DNA of 64,000 bases from Anaerolineales bacterium. Lineage in GTDB: Bacteria > Chloroflexota > Anaerolineae > Anaerolineales > UBA4823. The notes under the pieces are model-generated. The model had not been told where the DNA came from. It searched no databases and saw only the letters and a list, made by a program, of their open reading frames with translations. This document shows positions 41,582 to 50,473 of the stretch, piece by piece (position 1 is the first letter of the stretch; each line of letters starts with the position of its first letter). The DNA is taken from contig JANXBJ010000001.1 in NCBI GenBank assembly GCA_025057645.1, positions 368,357-432,356 on the forward strand, given 5' to 3'. A program made the position numbers and the translations under genes.

Positions 41582-42805
41582 TCATTCATAGAGCCATTCT
41601 ATGATTGTCGCTTCGCCTTGTCCAACCCCCACGCACAACGTTGCCAATCCATAGAAAGGTTTCTTGACGTAAGGGGCACGACGGCGCATCTCATGGAGTA
41701 AGGTGGTCATAATTCGGGCTCCGGAACAGCCAAGAGGATGACCCAGGGCGATGGCTCCTCCATTGACGTTCGTAATCTCGTGGGACAAGCCTAGCTCCTG
41801 CATGACCACAAGGGCCTGGATTGCGAAGGCTTCGTTGAGTTCGACAAGTTGGATGTCCGGGAGGGATAGTCCGGCACGCGCGAGCGCCTTTTGGGTAGCG
41901 GGAACCGGGCCAATACCCATAATACGCGGTGGGACGCCAACGGCTGCGGAAGCGACAACACGAGCCATCGGTCTTAGTCCTAGCTTGGCCGCCCTTTCGC
42001 GGCTCGTGATCAAGAGCGCCGCTGCTCCATCATTCAAGCCGGAAGAGTTCCCTGCGGTGACCGTTCCCCCCGGCCGGAAGGCCGGCTTGAGTCGGGCAAG
42101 AGACTCCATGGAGGCGTCTCTGCGAGGGCGTTCATCGGTGTCGGCCCAGACCAGGTCTCCTTTGGGCTGGGGGATCGGGACGGGCGCAATCTCCTCGGCG
42201 AACTTCCCGCTGTCGATCGCAGCTATGGCGCGCTGGTGGCTGGCCAAGGCGAAGGCATCTTGCTTCTCCCGAGTGATATGGGGGTAAAGCTCGGCCAGAT
42301 TCTCGGCAGTTTCACCCATGGACTCGATGCCATAGAGCTCTTGCATCTTGGGGTTCGGATACCGCCATCCCAGTGCTGTGTCCCAAGCGGTCAGGTTACC
42401 GAAGGCGAAGGGCTTTTCGGCTTTGGGGAGAGAGTAGGGTGCGCGGGACATACTTTCTACCCCGCCAGCGATGAAGACTTCCCCTTCACCGCTCTTGATG
42501 GCTCGGGCAGCGAGGTTGATTGCGGTTAAGCCGCTTGCGCAAAGCCGGTTTACCGTTACACCGGCTACCTCGACCGGAAAGCCGGCCAGCAAAAGGGCCA
42601 TACGAGCCACATTGCGATTATCCTCCCCGGCTTGGTTAGCACAGCCGAAATAAACTTCGTCAATAAAAGCGGGGTCGATGCCGGTTCGTTCGAGGAGCGC
42701 TTTTAGGATATGGGCTGCAAGGTCGTCGGGGCGCACGGAAGCCAAGATTCCGCCCAGTGCACCGATCGGCGTCCGTACGGCATCAACGATGACAGCTTCC
42801 GGCAT
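41582..42805 (-). CDS. Acetyl-CoA C-acyltransferase (thiolase)
   Basis: A 407-residue thiolase. The nucleophile Cys is in [12 protein letters not shown], the base His in [17 protein letters not shown] and the second Cys in [10 protein letters not shown]. The HPLGCSGAR form resembles 3-oxoadipyl- and beta-ketoacyl-CoA thiolases more than the strict biosynthetic acetoacetyl-CoA enzyme. It cleaves or forms 3-oxoacyl-CoA. No other beta-oxidation gene is adjacent, so its role here is unclear. Confidence 0.9.
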   Translation of the reverse strand: MPEAVIVDAVRTPIGALGGILASVRPDDLAAHILKALLERTGIDPAFIDEVYFGCANQAGEDNRNVARMALLLAGFPVEVAGVTVNRLCASGLTAINLAARAIKSGEGEVFIAGGVESMSRAPYSLPKAEKPFAFGNLTAWDTALGWRYPNPKMQELYGIESMGETAENLAELYPHITREKQDAFALASHQRAIAAIDSGKFAEEIAPVPIPQPKGDLVWADTDERPRRDASMESLARLKPAFRPGGTVTAGNSSGLNDGAAALLITSRERAAKLGLRPMARVVASAAVGVPPRIMGIGPVPATQKALARAGLSLPDIQLVELNEAFAIQALVVMQELGLSHEITNVNGGAIALGHPLGCSGARIMTTLLHEMRRRAPYVKKPFYGLATLCVGVGQGEATIIEWLYE

Positions 42806-42824
42806 GGGAGAATTCTCCTTCCTG

Positions 42825-43367
42825 CTAAATGAGCGTCAGACCTTCGAGCCTGAGCAAGCGCGCTTTGGTCTCAATTCCGCCGGGAGCGCTATAGCCCCGC
42901 AGTGAGCCTCTGCTACTGATCACCCGGTGGCAGGGAATCACGATGGGAAGGGGATTATGTGCTTCTGCTCGCCCGACTGCCCGAGTCGCACGAGGGTTTC
43001 CAATCTCTTGAGCTATCTCCGCATAGGTCTTTACCTGGCCATACGGGATGGCGAGCGTTGCCCGAAGCACTCGCTCCTGAAAAGGTGTAAACCTTTGCCA
43101 GTCGATGGGTAAGTCGAAAATCTTTCGTGAACGGCTAAAGTAAGCTTGGAGTTGCTCCATTGCTTGGAGTAAGATGAAAGATTCTCCTCTTTGGAGCGTG
43201 AAACCCTGCGCATGGAGCTTAGCTTCAAATTCTTTGGGATCGGCATGGAGGTCGAGAAAGGCCAGATCGGTTTCGGAGGCTGCGAGGCCGATCGTTCCAA
43301 AAGGTGTTTGGGGTAGATAGGCAACAAAGAGAGCCTTGCGGCGATTCTCGGTTTTTGAACTCGTCAT
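42825..43367 (-). CDS. ogt: Methylated-DNA-protein cysteine methyltransferase
   Basis: A 180-residue protein with the alkyl acceptor Cys146 in [16 protein letters not shown], and the DNA-binding helix in [18 protein letters not shown]. It repairs O6-methylguanine by moving the methyl group to itself in a one-time reaction. The length suits the Ogt/MGMT class with a small N-terminal domain. It is 19 bases from the thiolase and 9 from an ABC-2 permease on the same strand. Confidence 0.92.
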   Translation of the reverse strand: MTSSKTENRRKALFVAYLPQTPFGTIGLAASETDLAFLDLHADPKEFEAKLHAQGFTLQRGESFILLQAMEQLQAYFSRSRKIFDLPIDWQRFTPFQERVLRATLAIPYGQVKTYAEIAQEIGNPRATRAVGRAEAHNPLPIVIPCHRVISSRGSLRGYSAPGGIETKARLLRLEGLTLI

Positions 43368-43376
43368 CCGGAGCTC

Positions 43377-44249
43377 CTAGTAGTTTGTGACCGTGTCAAT
43401 TAGACCGAGTTCTCTGGCTCGGTTTTCACAGGCTCGGAAAGTGAGAATTGAGAACGCTGCAAAGAAAACCGTTAGGACAACGAGGATGAAATAGAGTTGC
43501 ACGTTTGTCAAAGTCTGTAAGGTCGGGAAGCTGGAGGCAACATCGCCGACGAGGAGGCGCCGAAGCAACTCGAGCCAGTAGGTGATGGGCATTAGGAAAC
43601 CAATCGGGCGCAGAAAGGAGGGCAAGACTTCCAAGGGGAAGATTGCGCCGCTGAAAAGGTATAGCGCTCCCGCCACGGCTTCGCCAACGCCGAACATGTG
43701 ATGGACCAGTAAGAGCATTACCCCTGCTAGAGTCAAGCCCATCAGGGCGAGCATCACCACCCCGGTGAAAAGGGTGATCAAGAAGAAGGCCCAGTTGACC
43801 TGAGTCACTTCAATGTTGATTTCAAGGAAGAGCACCCCGAAGACAATGGTAACAAGGACCGAGATAGAGGCGATGATAAAACGAGCTACACCCCGGCCCA
43901 GTAAGTATGCAGGAAAGTGGACGGGTGCAGTATAAATGTACTTCATGGTCTTGTAGTGCTCTCGGTCATCAATCACTGCCCATGAAATGCCCGTCATCAC
44001 TTGGCCAACATACATGTAAAAAGCATTGCCAAGGTAGATGTAAGGGAAAATCGGAGCTGTAAAGTCAGCTCGGGTGATCACGCTATACATAACTACCAGG
44101 ATCGCTGCACTGGAGATGGGCTTGATAAGTGAATAGACGGTAAAAAGAAAAGGATCGGCCCAGTTGGATTCGATTTGCCAGCCAAGCCAGGTTGCCAGGC
44201 GAAACGAACGCCAAAAGGCCAAGAAAGGACTTATTTGGGAGGTGTGCAT
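43377..44249 (-). CDS. ABC-2 type transporter permease
   Basis: A 290-residue membrane protein with six hydrophobic segments and the ABC2_membrane arrangement, including YIYLGNAFYMYVGQVMTG and FSGAIFPLEVLPSFLRPIG. It forms an export channel with the next permease and the ATPase encoded upstream on the minus strand. The substrate may be a drug, lipid or polysaccharide and cannot be told. The ATG at 44249 was chosen for its AAAAGGAT site; a GTG at 44267 is in frame. Confidence 0.82.
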   Translation of the reverse strand: MHTSQISPFLAFWRSFRLATWLGWQIESNWADPFLFTVYSLIKPISSAAILVVMYSVITRADFTAPIFPYIYLGNAFYMYVGQVMTGISWAVIDDREHYKTMKYIYTAPVHFPAYLLGRGVARFIIASISVLVTIVFGVLFLEINIEVTQVNWAFFLITLFTGVVMLALMGLTLAGVMLLLVHHMFGVGEAVAGALYLFSGAIFPLEVLPSFLRPIGFLMPITYWLELLRRLLVGDVASSFPTLQTLTNVQLYFILVVLTVFFAAFSILTFRACENRARELGLIDTVTNY

Positions 44250-44270
44250 TGGCGATCCTTTTCTCACTCT

Positions 44271-45116
44271 CTAGCGGCGAGACTCGGTCAAACGTCCTTC
44301 CTGAATGGCAAGCCTTTCCATATAGTCAAGCAAAAAATGAGCCCCCACTAAGAAAAGGATGCATAGGAGGAACAAGCCTATAGCCTCAACCCGCACGTCC
44401 AAGAAGCCAAACTGAATGGCTGAGGGGAAAGCCAGTTGGCGCATGGCGTCTAGTCCCAATGTTAAGGGGATTAGCGAGGCAACGAGAGCAACCCAGAATC
44501 CGAGATTCTTAACCGGAAAGTAGAACCCGGAGAGCAGGTAGACAGGCTCTTGGGCGAGGTTGGCTAGATGCCAAGCTTCCCGCCCTAGGAGGAGAAACAG
44601 AGAAGCGGACATCATTCCCAAACCGTAGAGTGCTGTCATAGTGAGCAAAAAGACCAAAATCAATAAGCCGAGGTTGGTGATCAGAAATCGAGCTTGGAAA
44701 ACCCATCCCCCGATAACCAGAATGGCCACTGCGCGCAGGAGTGTCGCAACCATTCCACCTAGGGCCATGCCTAGCAAAATTGCCATCATGGAGTTTGGAG
44801 CCATAATGTAAAGAGCTAAGTTTCCTTGTTCTTTCTCCCAGTATAACTGGCTAGACATGCTCCATAGGACGTTTAGCCAAAATGCGGTCATAGCCCCGCC
44901 GAGGACTACGAACCCAGTATACTCCTCAGGTGCGCCGATGGCACGATAGACATAGACGTAGGCGGCAATTCCCAAAATGGGAAGGAAGATATCGAAAAAC
45001 ACCCAAGATTTTTCGCGTTGCTGACCGATTACGCGTGGATATGCGCGAGCGATAACCGTCTTGAGGAACAATTTCCATCCACTAGCTTTCGGAATGGCCG
45101 GAGCCGTTTCTTCCAC
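44271..45116 (-). CDS. ABC-2 type transporter permease
   Basis: A 281-residue ABC-2 permease, partner of the following permease. It has about six hydrophobic segments and conserved LSGFYFPVKNLGFWV. The GTG start sits behind GGAGGTGGAAA, and the start overlaps the end of the ATPase gene by 35 bases, the largest same-strand overlap in this operon. The pair forms a heterodimeric membrane domain. Confidence 0.82.
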   Translation of the reverse strand: MEETAPAIPKASGWKLFLKTVIARAYPRVIGQQREKSWVFFDIFLPILGIAAYVYVYRAIGAPEEYTGFVVLGGAMTAFWLNVLWSMSSQLYWEKEQGNLALYIMAPNSMMAILLGMALGGMVATLLRAVAILVIGGWVFQARFLITNLGLLILVFLLTMTALYGLGMMSASLFLLLGREAWHLANLAQEPVYLLSGFYFPVKNLGFWVALVASLIPLTLGLDAMRQLAFPSAIQFGFLDVRVEAIGLFLLCILFLVGAHFLLDYMERLAIQEGRLTESRR

Positions 45117-46107
45117 TTTCCACCTCCTCGATGCTTTTGCCTACTAGATCGATGAAGACTTCTTCAAGAGAAGGCTCGCGCTTTTGCAGGTTGATAATCC
45201 GCACTTGGTGAGCCGTTAGGGTGTTAACCACGGCGGCCAGGGTTTCGTCTTGGTCGAGAATCAGATCGAGCACTGCGTAACCATCGCGAGGCCGAAAGGA
45301 AAATTTACGCACCCCTTGAATTTCTTTGAAGTGCTCCGAATAGAGAATAGACGAAGAAGTGACTTCAAGATGATAGATCGCTTCGCGTTGCAGTTTGTGT
45401 TTTAGCGAGGCTGGCGTATCGCAAGCTAATACACGGCCTTGGTTGATGATCGCTACGCGGTCGCATAGTTCTTCAGCTTCTGCCATGTAGTGAGTGGTGA
45501 GCAGAATGGTGCGTTCGGGGTGCTGGTTGAGCCAGTTGCGAATAAATCTTCGCACATCCCGTGCAGCCCCGACATCAAGTCCGAGGGTGGGTTCATCGAG
45601 GAAGAGGACCTGAGGGTCGGTCAAAAAGCCACGGACGATGTTCATCTTTTGGCGCAATCCAGTGGAAAGGTCGGAAGATTTGGTGTTAATTCGGTCGGAG
45701 AGGCCAACAACTTCAAGAAGTTCGGCAATGCGTCGGTTGGCTTCCTTTGAGCTTAGCCCGTAAAATTGAGCAAACATCCATAGGTTCTCACGCACGGTGA
45801 GCAAACCGTATCCTGAGGACTCTCCACCGGAGACCATGTTGATAATTGGGCGGATTTTGGAGGCTTCTTTGACCACATCGTAGCCGCAAACTAATGCCTT
45901 TCCAGAGGTTGGAGCAAGGAGGGTGGTCAGGATCTTGATCAGCGTAGTCTTACCGGCGCCATTCGGGCCGAGCAGTCCGAAGAGTTCCCCGGGGTGCACT
46001 TCTAGGCAAACATCCTGAAGGGCAACCAATTCTTTAGTCCGGCTGTTTTTAGCGTTGCGAAGCTTGTAGGTGCGAGAGAGATGTTGGGTTTGAATGGCGA
46101 GATTCAT
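45082..46107 (-). CDS. ABC-2 type transporter ATP-binding protein
   Basis: A 341-residue ATPase. Walker A is LGPNGAGKTTLIKIL, the signature is LSTGLRQKMNIVRG (STGLR variant of SGGQ), and Walker B ends LFLDEPTLGLD. The C-terminal 100 residues form the extension common to ABC-2 exporters (LEEVFIDLVGKSIEEV). It drives the two permeases that follow. The ATG at 46107 has AGGA 6 bases upstream. It is the first gene of a six-gene minus-strand run. Confidence 0.9.
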   Translation of the reverse strand: MNLAIQTQHLSRTYKLRNAKNSRTKELVALQDVCLEVHPGELFGLLGPNGAGKTTLIKILTTLLAPTSGKALVCGYDVVKEASKIRPIINMVSGGESSGYGLLTVRENLWMFAQFYGLSSKEANRRIAELLEVVGLSDRINTKSSDLSTGLRQKMNIVRGFLTDPQVLFLDEPTLGLDVGAARDVRRFIRNWLNQHPERTILLTTHYMAEAEELCDRVAIINQGRVLACDTPASLKHKLQREAIYHLEVTSSSILYSEHFKEIQGVRKFSFRPRDGYAVLDLILDQDETLAAVVNTLTAHQVRIINLQKREPSLEEVFIDLVGKSIEEVESGRNGSGHSES

Positions 46108-46238
46108 CGTTTTCCTATACAAACCTGCAAAATTGTTGGGTTTGCGTAGGGTAATCGTAGGGGATCCGTCGAGTATATTTTCCCGTCTTCTGGTAAACTG
46201 AGCATCGAAGGGCGATTTCTCTTCTTCTCCTCCTTATA

Positions 46239-46267
46239 GAGAGCCGGAAGTGGTGTATCCGGCTCTC
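46239..46267. repeat. Perfect stem-loop in the exporter/murJ divergent region
   Basis: GAGAGCCGGA and TCCGGCTCTC form a perfect 10-bp stem with a 9-base loop. Since the flanking genes run away from it on both sides, it does not end either; no U-tract follows on either strand. It may be an operator, a transcript-end structure of an unseen RNA or part of a leader. Confidence 0.55.
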
Positions 46268-46393
46268 AATGATTTAAGAGGGGCATATCGAATTATACCC
46301 CTAATGCTAAGCTAACGTAGAAGCAGTTCTTGAGACTCTAGAGATTCAGGGGGCTTTTCTTTGGGCCTGCTGGGGTAAACCAATGTTGTCTTT

Positions 46394-46399
46394 TATAAT
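46394..46399 (+). promoter_or_regulatory. Candidate -10 of murJ
   Basis: A consensus TATAAT ends 8 bases before the murJ GTG. If used, the transcript would begin at or within two bases of the start codon, making the mRNA leaderless. Confidence 0.4.
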
Positions 46400-46407
46400 T
46401 TGGGGTA

Positions 46408-48021
46408 GTGAATAAACTACTCCCTTCGAGTTCAGCATCTCTGGCGAGGGCGGCCGCTACAGTGACGGCGGCCTTCTTGTTGAGCAATTTGAGCGGCTTG
46501 GTGCGCCAGATTCTTGTGGCGCAGGCGTTTGGCACCGGGGCGGAGATAGAGGCCTTCAATGCTGCCAATCGGGTATCAGAGACGCTGTTTAATCTAGTAG
46601 CCGGGGGAGCTCTGGCCAGTGCTTTTATCCCCACTTTCAGCGGTCTTCTGGCGAGAGACGACCAAGAAAAAGCCTGGCGTCTTGCTTCGACAATTGCTAA
46701 CCTAGTCCTGTTGGTGTTGATTTTCTTGAGCTTGGCAACCTACTTGCTAGCGCCGGAGGTGGTGCGGTATCTGCTGGCTCCCGGGTTTCGCAGCGATCCG
46801 GCTAAGGAGAACCTGACTATTTTTCTCTTGAGACTGATGTTACCCTCGGCAATCCTCTTTGCCCTTAGTGGTTTGGTGATGGGAATTTTGAACTCTCACC
46901 AGGTTTTCTTCATCCCTGCGCTTACGCCTTCGATGTATCACCTGGGAATGATCTTCGGGGTATTAGTCTTGGCGCCCACCTTAGGCATTGCGGGATTGGG
47001 GTGGGGGGTGCTTATCGGAGCGGGGCTGCACTTAGGGGTACAAATTCCCTCCCTCCTGCGCCTAAGGGGAAAGTATTTTCCTGGGTTTGCATGGGGCTTG
47101 CCAGAGGTTTATGAAGTGGTTCGCCTGTTTGCTCCGCGTTTGATTGGCGTAGCTGTGGTGCAATTAAATTTTTGGGTTAATACTCGCTTAGCTTCAAGAA
47201 TGCCAGAAGGAAGCGTAACTGGGGTTGTCTTGGCCTTTGCACTTATGCTGATGCCTCAGGCTGCAATTGCCCAATCGGTTGCAATTGTGACTTTACCTAC
47301 TCTCTCCACTCATTTTGCGCTAGCTCGTACGGGCGAGTTGCGTGTCACTCTAGTTAATGCTTTGAGGGGGGTACTCTTCCTTGCCGTTCCGGCTAGTGTT
47401 GGCCTGATCCTGCTCAGAAAGCCGATTGTTGCGACGCTCTACCAACGCGGTGCTTTTGACGAGCGGTCGACCGAGTTTGTGGCGTGGGCGTTGCTGTGGT
47501 ACGCTAGCGGTCTCGTTGGTCATAGTTTAGTGGAGGTTTTGGCTCGCTCCTTCTACGCCATGCACGATACTCGCACACCGGTCCTTATCGGATCCATAGC
47601 AATGGGCTTAAACGTAGCGCTAAGTTATCTCTTTTCAGCGATTTTTCAGCGTGTGGGATGGTTGCCTCATGGAGGGTTGGCGTTGGCCAACACCCTAGCT
47701 ACTTATCTCGAAGCGCTGGGGTTATATGGGATGATGCGCAGGAAGCTGGGTGAGTTGCGAGAGAGAGAGATTTTCTTGCTGGCCTTGCAGACGGCACTGG
47801 CAAGTTTGCTCATGGCAGGGGGGATTCAGTTGTGGATGAAGTTTCTCGCCGGAGCTCCTGTTGCTCTGATAAGCTTGGGAGGGGTTCTGGTGGGAGGTGG
47901 GTTGTTCCTGAGTTTGGCATTGCTGTTTCGGATCGAGGAGGTACGTGTTCTGTGGGGAGTGATTTTGGGGCAGGGGTTAGGAAGCCACCAACCACACCAA
48001 TTGGGCAACAACGACTCCTAG
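46408..48021 (+). CDS. murJ: Lipid II flippase MurJ (MviN family)
   Basis: A 537-residue membrane protein with about 14 helices. The N-terminal LSNLSGLVRQILVAQAFGTG and FNLVAGGALASAFIPTF are the MurJ signature, and ARSFYAMHDTRTPVLIG is the conserved loop in the second half. It flips lipid II across the membrane for peptidoglycan synthesis. The start is a GTG at 46408, since an in-frame stop lies 10 bases upstream and no other start fits. Its last 45 bases overlap the convergent divergent-PAP2 gene. Confidence 0.92.
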   Translation: MNKLLPSSSASLARAAATVTAAFLLSNLSGLVRQILVAQAFGTGAEIEAFNAANRVSETLFNLVAGGALASAFIPTFSGLLARDDQEKAWRLASTIANLVLLVLIFLSLATYLLAPEVVRYLLAPGFRSDPAKENLTIFLLRLMLPSAILFALSGLVMGILNSHQVFFIPALTPSMYHLGMIFGVLVLAPTLGIAGLGWGVLIGAGLHLGVQIPSLLRLRGKYFPGFAWGLPEVYEVVRLFAPRLIGVAVVQLNFWVNTRLASRMPEGSVTGVVLAFALMLMPQAAIAQSVAIVTLPTLSTHFALARTGELRVTLVNALRGVLFLAVPASVGLILLRKPIVATLYQRGAFDERSTEFVAWALLWYASGLVGHSLVEVLARSFYAMHDTRTPVLIGSIAMGLNVALSYLFSAIFQRVGWLPHGGLALANTLATYLEALGLYGMMRRKLGELREREIFLLALQTALASLLMAGGIQLWMKFLAGAPVALISLGGVLVGGGLFLSLALLFRIEEVRVLWGVILGQGLGSHQPHQLGNNDS

Positions 48022-48420
48022 TGCCACTCCGGCAAAGGCCTCTATAGGGGTGTGTCCCAACACCTCGCGGAGCTGTTCTTCCTTCAGCGGATGGCCGCTG
48101 GCGAGATCGTTAATGATGGCATTGATGAGTTCTGCATGCTTGCCGGCCTGGCGGCGAATTCCGGTTGCATCGTAAACCACAACCATGGCGAGCGTCAATC
48201 CGATGGCAAAGAGAGGGGAGTCAAAACCATAGAAGAGTCCTATGGCATGGGCGATGGCGGTAACTAGGGCGGAATGTGAGCTGGGCATGCCGCCTGCGCG
48301 AAAGAGGAGCGCCCAATTCCACTGCTGAGTTCTAAGGTATTCGATAGGGACTTTGACCGTCTGGGCGATCAGCCAGGCAATTGCCCCTGCGATCAGGACA
48401 TGGTTTCGAAAAATCTCCAT
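47977..48420 (-). CDS. Divergent PAP2 family protein (DUF212)
   Basis: A 147-residue membrane protein. GGMPSSHSALVTA and VVYDATGIRRQAGKHAEL are the DUF212 signatures; they are related to PAP2 motifs but the canonical KX6RP motif is absent. The family may act as a lipid phosphatase, but this is unproven. It overlaps the 3' end of murJ by 45 bases in the convergent sense. Confidence 0.88.
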   Translation of the reverse strand: MEIFRNHVLIAGAIAWLIAQTVKVPIEYLRTQQWNWALLFRAGGMPSSHSALVTAIAHAIGLFYGFDSPLFAIGLTLAMVVVYDATGIRRQAGKHAELINAIINDLASGHPLKEEQLREVLGHTPIEAFAGVALGVVVAQLVWLVAS

Positions 48421-48447
48421 TGCACCACTGGCAGAAGCTGGGTTAGA

Positions 48448-48660
48448 TTATGGCTTTCCATCGGAGAGCTTGCGCACGGTTAGCTCCGCTTGTTCAAGTA
48501 GTCGGAGGCAATATTGAACTAACGCTTGCCCTTTCTGATAAAGGAAGAGCGTTTCTTGAAGGGTTTGCTCGCCGCTTTCCAACTGAGTGACAATTTGTTC
48601 CAATTGCTGCATTGCTTCTTCAAAGGAGAGTGACTCGAGGGTGTGGCTATCGTTCTGCAT
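48448..48660 (-). CDS. xseB: Exodeoxyribonuclease VII small subunit
   Basis: A 70-residue helical protein with the XseB core LSFEEAMQQLEQIVTQLESG and ETLFLYQKGQALVQYCLRLL. It binds XseA to form exonuclease VII, which degrades single-stranded DNA from both ends. Two starts are possible: the ATG at 48660, just 2 bases after the upstream stop, or the ATG at 48684 with 8 extra residues. I use 48660. XseA is two genes upstream on the same strand. Confidence 0.88.
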   Translation of the reverse strand: MQNDSHTLESLSFEEAMQQLEQIVTQLESGEQTLQETLFLYQKGQALVQYCLRLLEQAELTVRKLSDGKP

Positions 48661-48662
48661 GG

Positions 48663-49103
48663 CTAATTCGTGCTTTCTGTCCATTCTTTCATAATATACA
48701 ATGCATCCAGTAAAGGCGCTTCGCTCGGGAGAATTTCCCTTGCTTTGTTTTCAAAGGCTTCGAAATCGATCAAGTGAGTCGCTTGATAGGCCCGAATCTG
48801 AGGGATGATTCTTTCTCGGATAGCCCGTTGAAGGGCGTTGCGCCGAGCTGTACTAGCTAAGATGGAAGTAGTGGCGGTGAAGACAAGAAAGAGGAGGATC
48901 ACAAGGAAGAAGGCTACGATAATGGTGATAAGCCTGAGTATAAGGAGCAGTGCCACTCCGGCAAGAAGTGGCAACGTTCCCAGCCAAACCGCCAGTCCAA
49001 AAGATTGTTCTGCACTCGAAGCTCCAATCGAGAGCAGTTCCTCATTAAGTTGGAAAATGAAATGGTCTAAAGGCAGTTCTTGGCTGACGGGAGGGTTATT
49101 CAT
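48663..49103 (-). CDS. Small membrane protein between xseA and xseB, function unknown
   Basis: A 146-residue protein I cannot assign. It has two hydrophobic segments around residues 40-85 (WLGTLPLLAGVALLLILRL and IIVAFFLVILLFLVF) and a charged C-terminal half with AIRERIIPQIRAYQATHLID. It overlaps xseA by ATGA and its stop lies 2 bases before the xseB start, so it is translated as part of the exonuclease operon. Whether it takes part in exonuclease VII function is unknown. Confidence 0.7.
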   Translation of the reverse strand: MNNPPVSQELPLDHFIFQLNEELLSIGASSAEQSFGLAVWLGTLPLLAGVALLLILRLITIIVAFFLVILLFLVFTATTSILASTARRNALQRAIRERIIPQIRAYQATHLIDFEAFENKAREILPSEAPLLDALYIMKEWTESTN

Positions 49104-50329
49104 AGTGAGACTTCTTGAGAAATCCCTTCCACACGGGTATAAAACTGGCCGTCTCGAAGGCGAGCTTGGATTGACTCCCCCAGACGTGCCTGCCGGATTG
49201 AGCGGATGAGTTCGCCGTCCTCTTTGGTAAGGATAGCATAGCCGCGTGATAGAAGGGTTAAGGGGTCTAGGGCCTCTAGGCGATGCAGGAAGATTTCGGT
49301 TTTTGCGTGTCGCTCTCTTATGTCGTGTATTACATTGATTTCAAGGCGCCGAGACCATTCGTCTAGACGTTGGCGAGCAACGTTTAGACGATTGAGAGGT
49401 GAACTCAGCTTTAGCCGGTGAGTTAGTTGATTGAAATGGGCGCGATAAGTATCGAGTCGCCGGAAGGCAGCATTTTGCAGCCGCTGAGATTGGTTGAGGA
49501 GATTGGCTTGGAGATCGGCGAGATTGGGGGTAACGAGTTCGGCAGCCGCTGTGGGGGTCGGGGCGCGCAGGTCGCTCGCAAAGTCCGCTAAGGTAAAATC
49601 GGTTTCATGGCCGATGCCGGTGACGACAGGGGTGTTTAATTCGGCAATTGCCCGCACTAGGGCTTCGTCATTGAAGGCCCACAGGTCCTCAATCGAGCCA
49701 CCCCCGCGCGCAAGTAGGATGACATCGGGCTTGATTTCCCGATCGAGCAGTCTTAATGCACGGATGAGAGTAGGCACAGCATCTTCACCCTGGACCGAGG
49801 CCGGGGCGATAATTACTTCTGCTAGGGGATAGCGCCGTTTGAGAGTGTTAAGCATGTCTTGCAGTGCCGCCGCTTTCTCGCTGGTCACGATCCCGATCTT
49901 TCTCGGAAAGGTCGGAATGGGCTTTTTACGTTGGGGATCAAACAACCCCTCTTGCTCCAGCTTGGCTTTGCGTTGTAAAAATTCCTGGTATAAAGCTCCA
50001 GCACCGAGGGAGATCAGATTGTCAGCGTAGAGCTGATATGCTCCTGCCGGAGGGTAGAGGTCGAGATATCCGTGAGCGACAATCAAGTCCCCATTTTGGG
50101 GGAGAAATAATTGGTAGGCCACTTGTTGCCGCCACATTACGCAACGCAGGGAAGCATTAGCGTCTTTGAGGGTAAAATAAAAGTGGCCTGAAGTAGAGCG
50201 ACTGGCGTTGGACACTTCGCCAACTACCCAAAGATTGCGAAGAGGATCTTCCTCAGCAATCAATTGCTGAAGATATGTGGTCAACCGGGAGACGGTCCAG
50301 TAGGTAGGAGACTCAAAAAGGGAGAACAT
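49100..50329 (-). CDS. xseA: Exodeoxyribonuclease VII large subunit
   Basis: A 409-residue protein with an N-terminal OB fold ([20 protein letters not shown]), the catalytic region with [16 protein letters not shown] and [13 protein letters not shown], and a C-terminal coiled coil that binds XseB. It is the nuclease core of exonuclease VII. The stop overlaps the small membrane gene by ATGA. The gene diverges from the HIT gene on the other strand. Confidence 0.94.
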   Translation of the reverse strand: MFSLFESPTYWTVSRLTTYLQQLIAEEDPLRNLWVVGEVSNASRSTSGHFYFTLKDANASLRCVMWRQQVAYQLFLPQNGDLIVAHGYLDLYPPAGAYQLYADNLISLGAGALYQEFLQRKAKLEQEGLFDPQRKKPIPTFPRKIGIVTSEKAAALQDMLNTLKRRYPLAEVIIAPASVQGEDAVPTLIRALRLLDREIKPDVILLARGGGSIEDLWAFNDEALVRAIAELNTPVVTGIGHETDFTLADFASDLRAPTPTAAAELVTPNLADLQANLLNQSQRLQNAAFRRLDTYRAHFNQLTHRLKLSSPLNRLNVARQRLDEWSRRLEINVIHDIRERHAKTEIFLHRLEALDPLTLLSRGYAILTKEDGELIRSIRQARLGESIQARLRDGQFYTRVEGISQEVSL

Positions 50330-50423
50330 GCTCGAGCCGGCTTCGGGATTGATTATAAATCATTCAGCTATCTTCGGGTAGAATCAGAAATAACCTACGG
50401 AGCGCTCGAAGGCCCTAAGCAGA

Positions 50424-50473
50424 AGCCGGTGAGTGGTCTTTCGGGTGCGGGTAGCAGCCGGCTACAAGTTTTT
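50424..50473 (+). terminator. Possible attenuator hairpin before the HIT gene
   Basis: AGCCGG (50424-50429) pairs with CCGGCT (50458-50463), and a run of five T at 50469-50473 follows, ending right at the HIT gene ATG. A further GAAGCCGG (50422-50429) can instead pair with CCGGCTTC at 50337-50344. The two pairings exclude each other, as in terminator/antiterminator switches. A small UUCG-loop hairpin lies between them near 50368-50381. Confidence 0.4.

Larger units (their letters stand above)
46108..46407. other. Divergent intergenic region between ABC exporter and murJ
   Basis: A 300-base gap with no convincing gene. It contains a strong stem-loop at 46239-46267 and the TATAAT for murJ at 46394-46399. 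A 33-codon open frame at 46104-46205 on the minus strand lacks a placed ribosome binding site and was not called. Confidence 0.5.

Noticed and set aside
46104-46205. A 33-codon open frame on the minus strand ending in an ATGA overlap with the ABC exporter ATPase gene
   Set aside because: The only purine-rich ribosome-binding-type sequence (AGGAGG) lies about 24 bases upstream of the ATG, too far to use, and the peptide has no recognisable features.
50264-50473. An N-terminal extension of the HIT protein reaching into xseA
   Set aside because: The added residues have no HIT-family similarity, lie across a divergent gene start and cover the likely leader hairpins; conserved sequence begins at 50474-50486.
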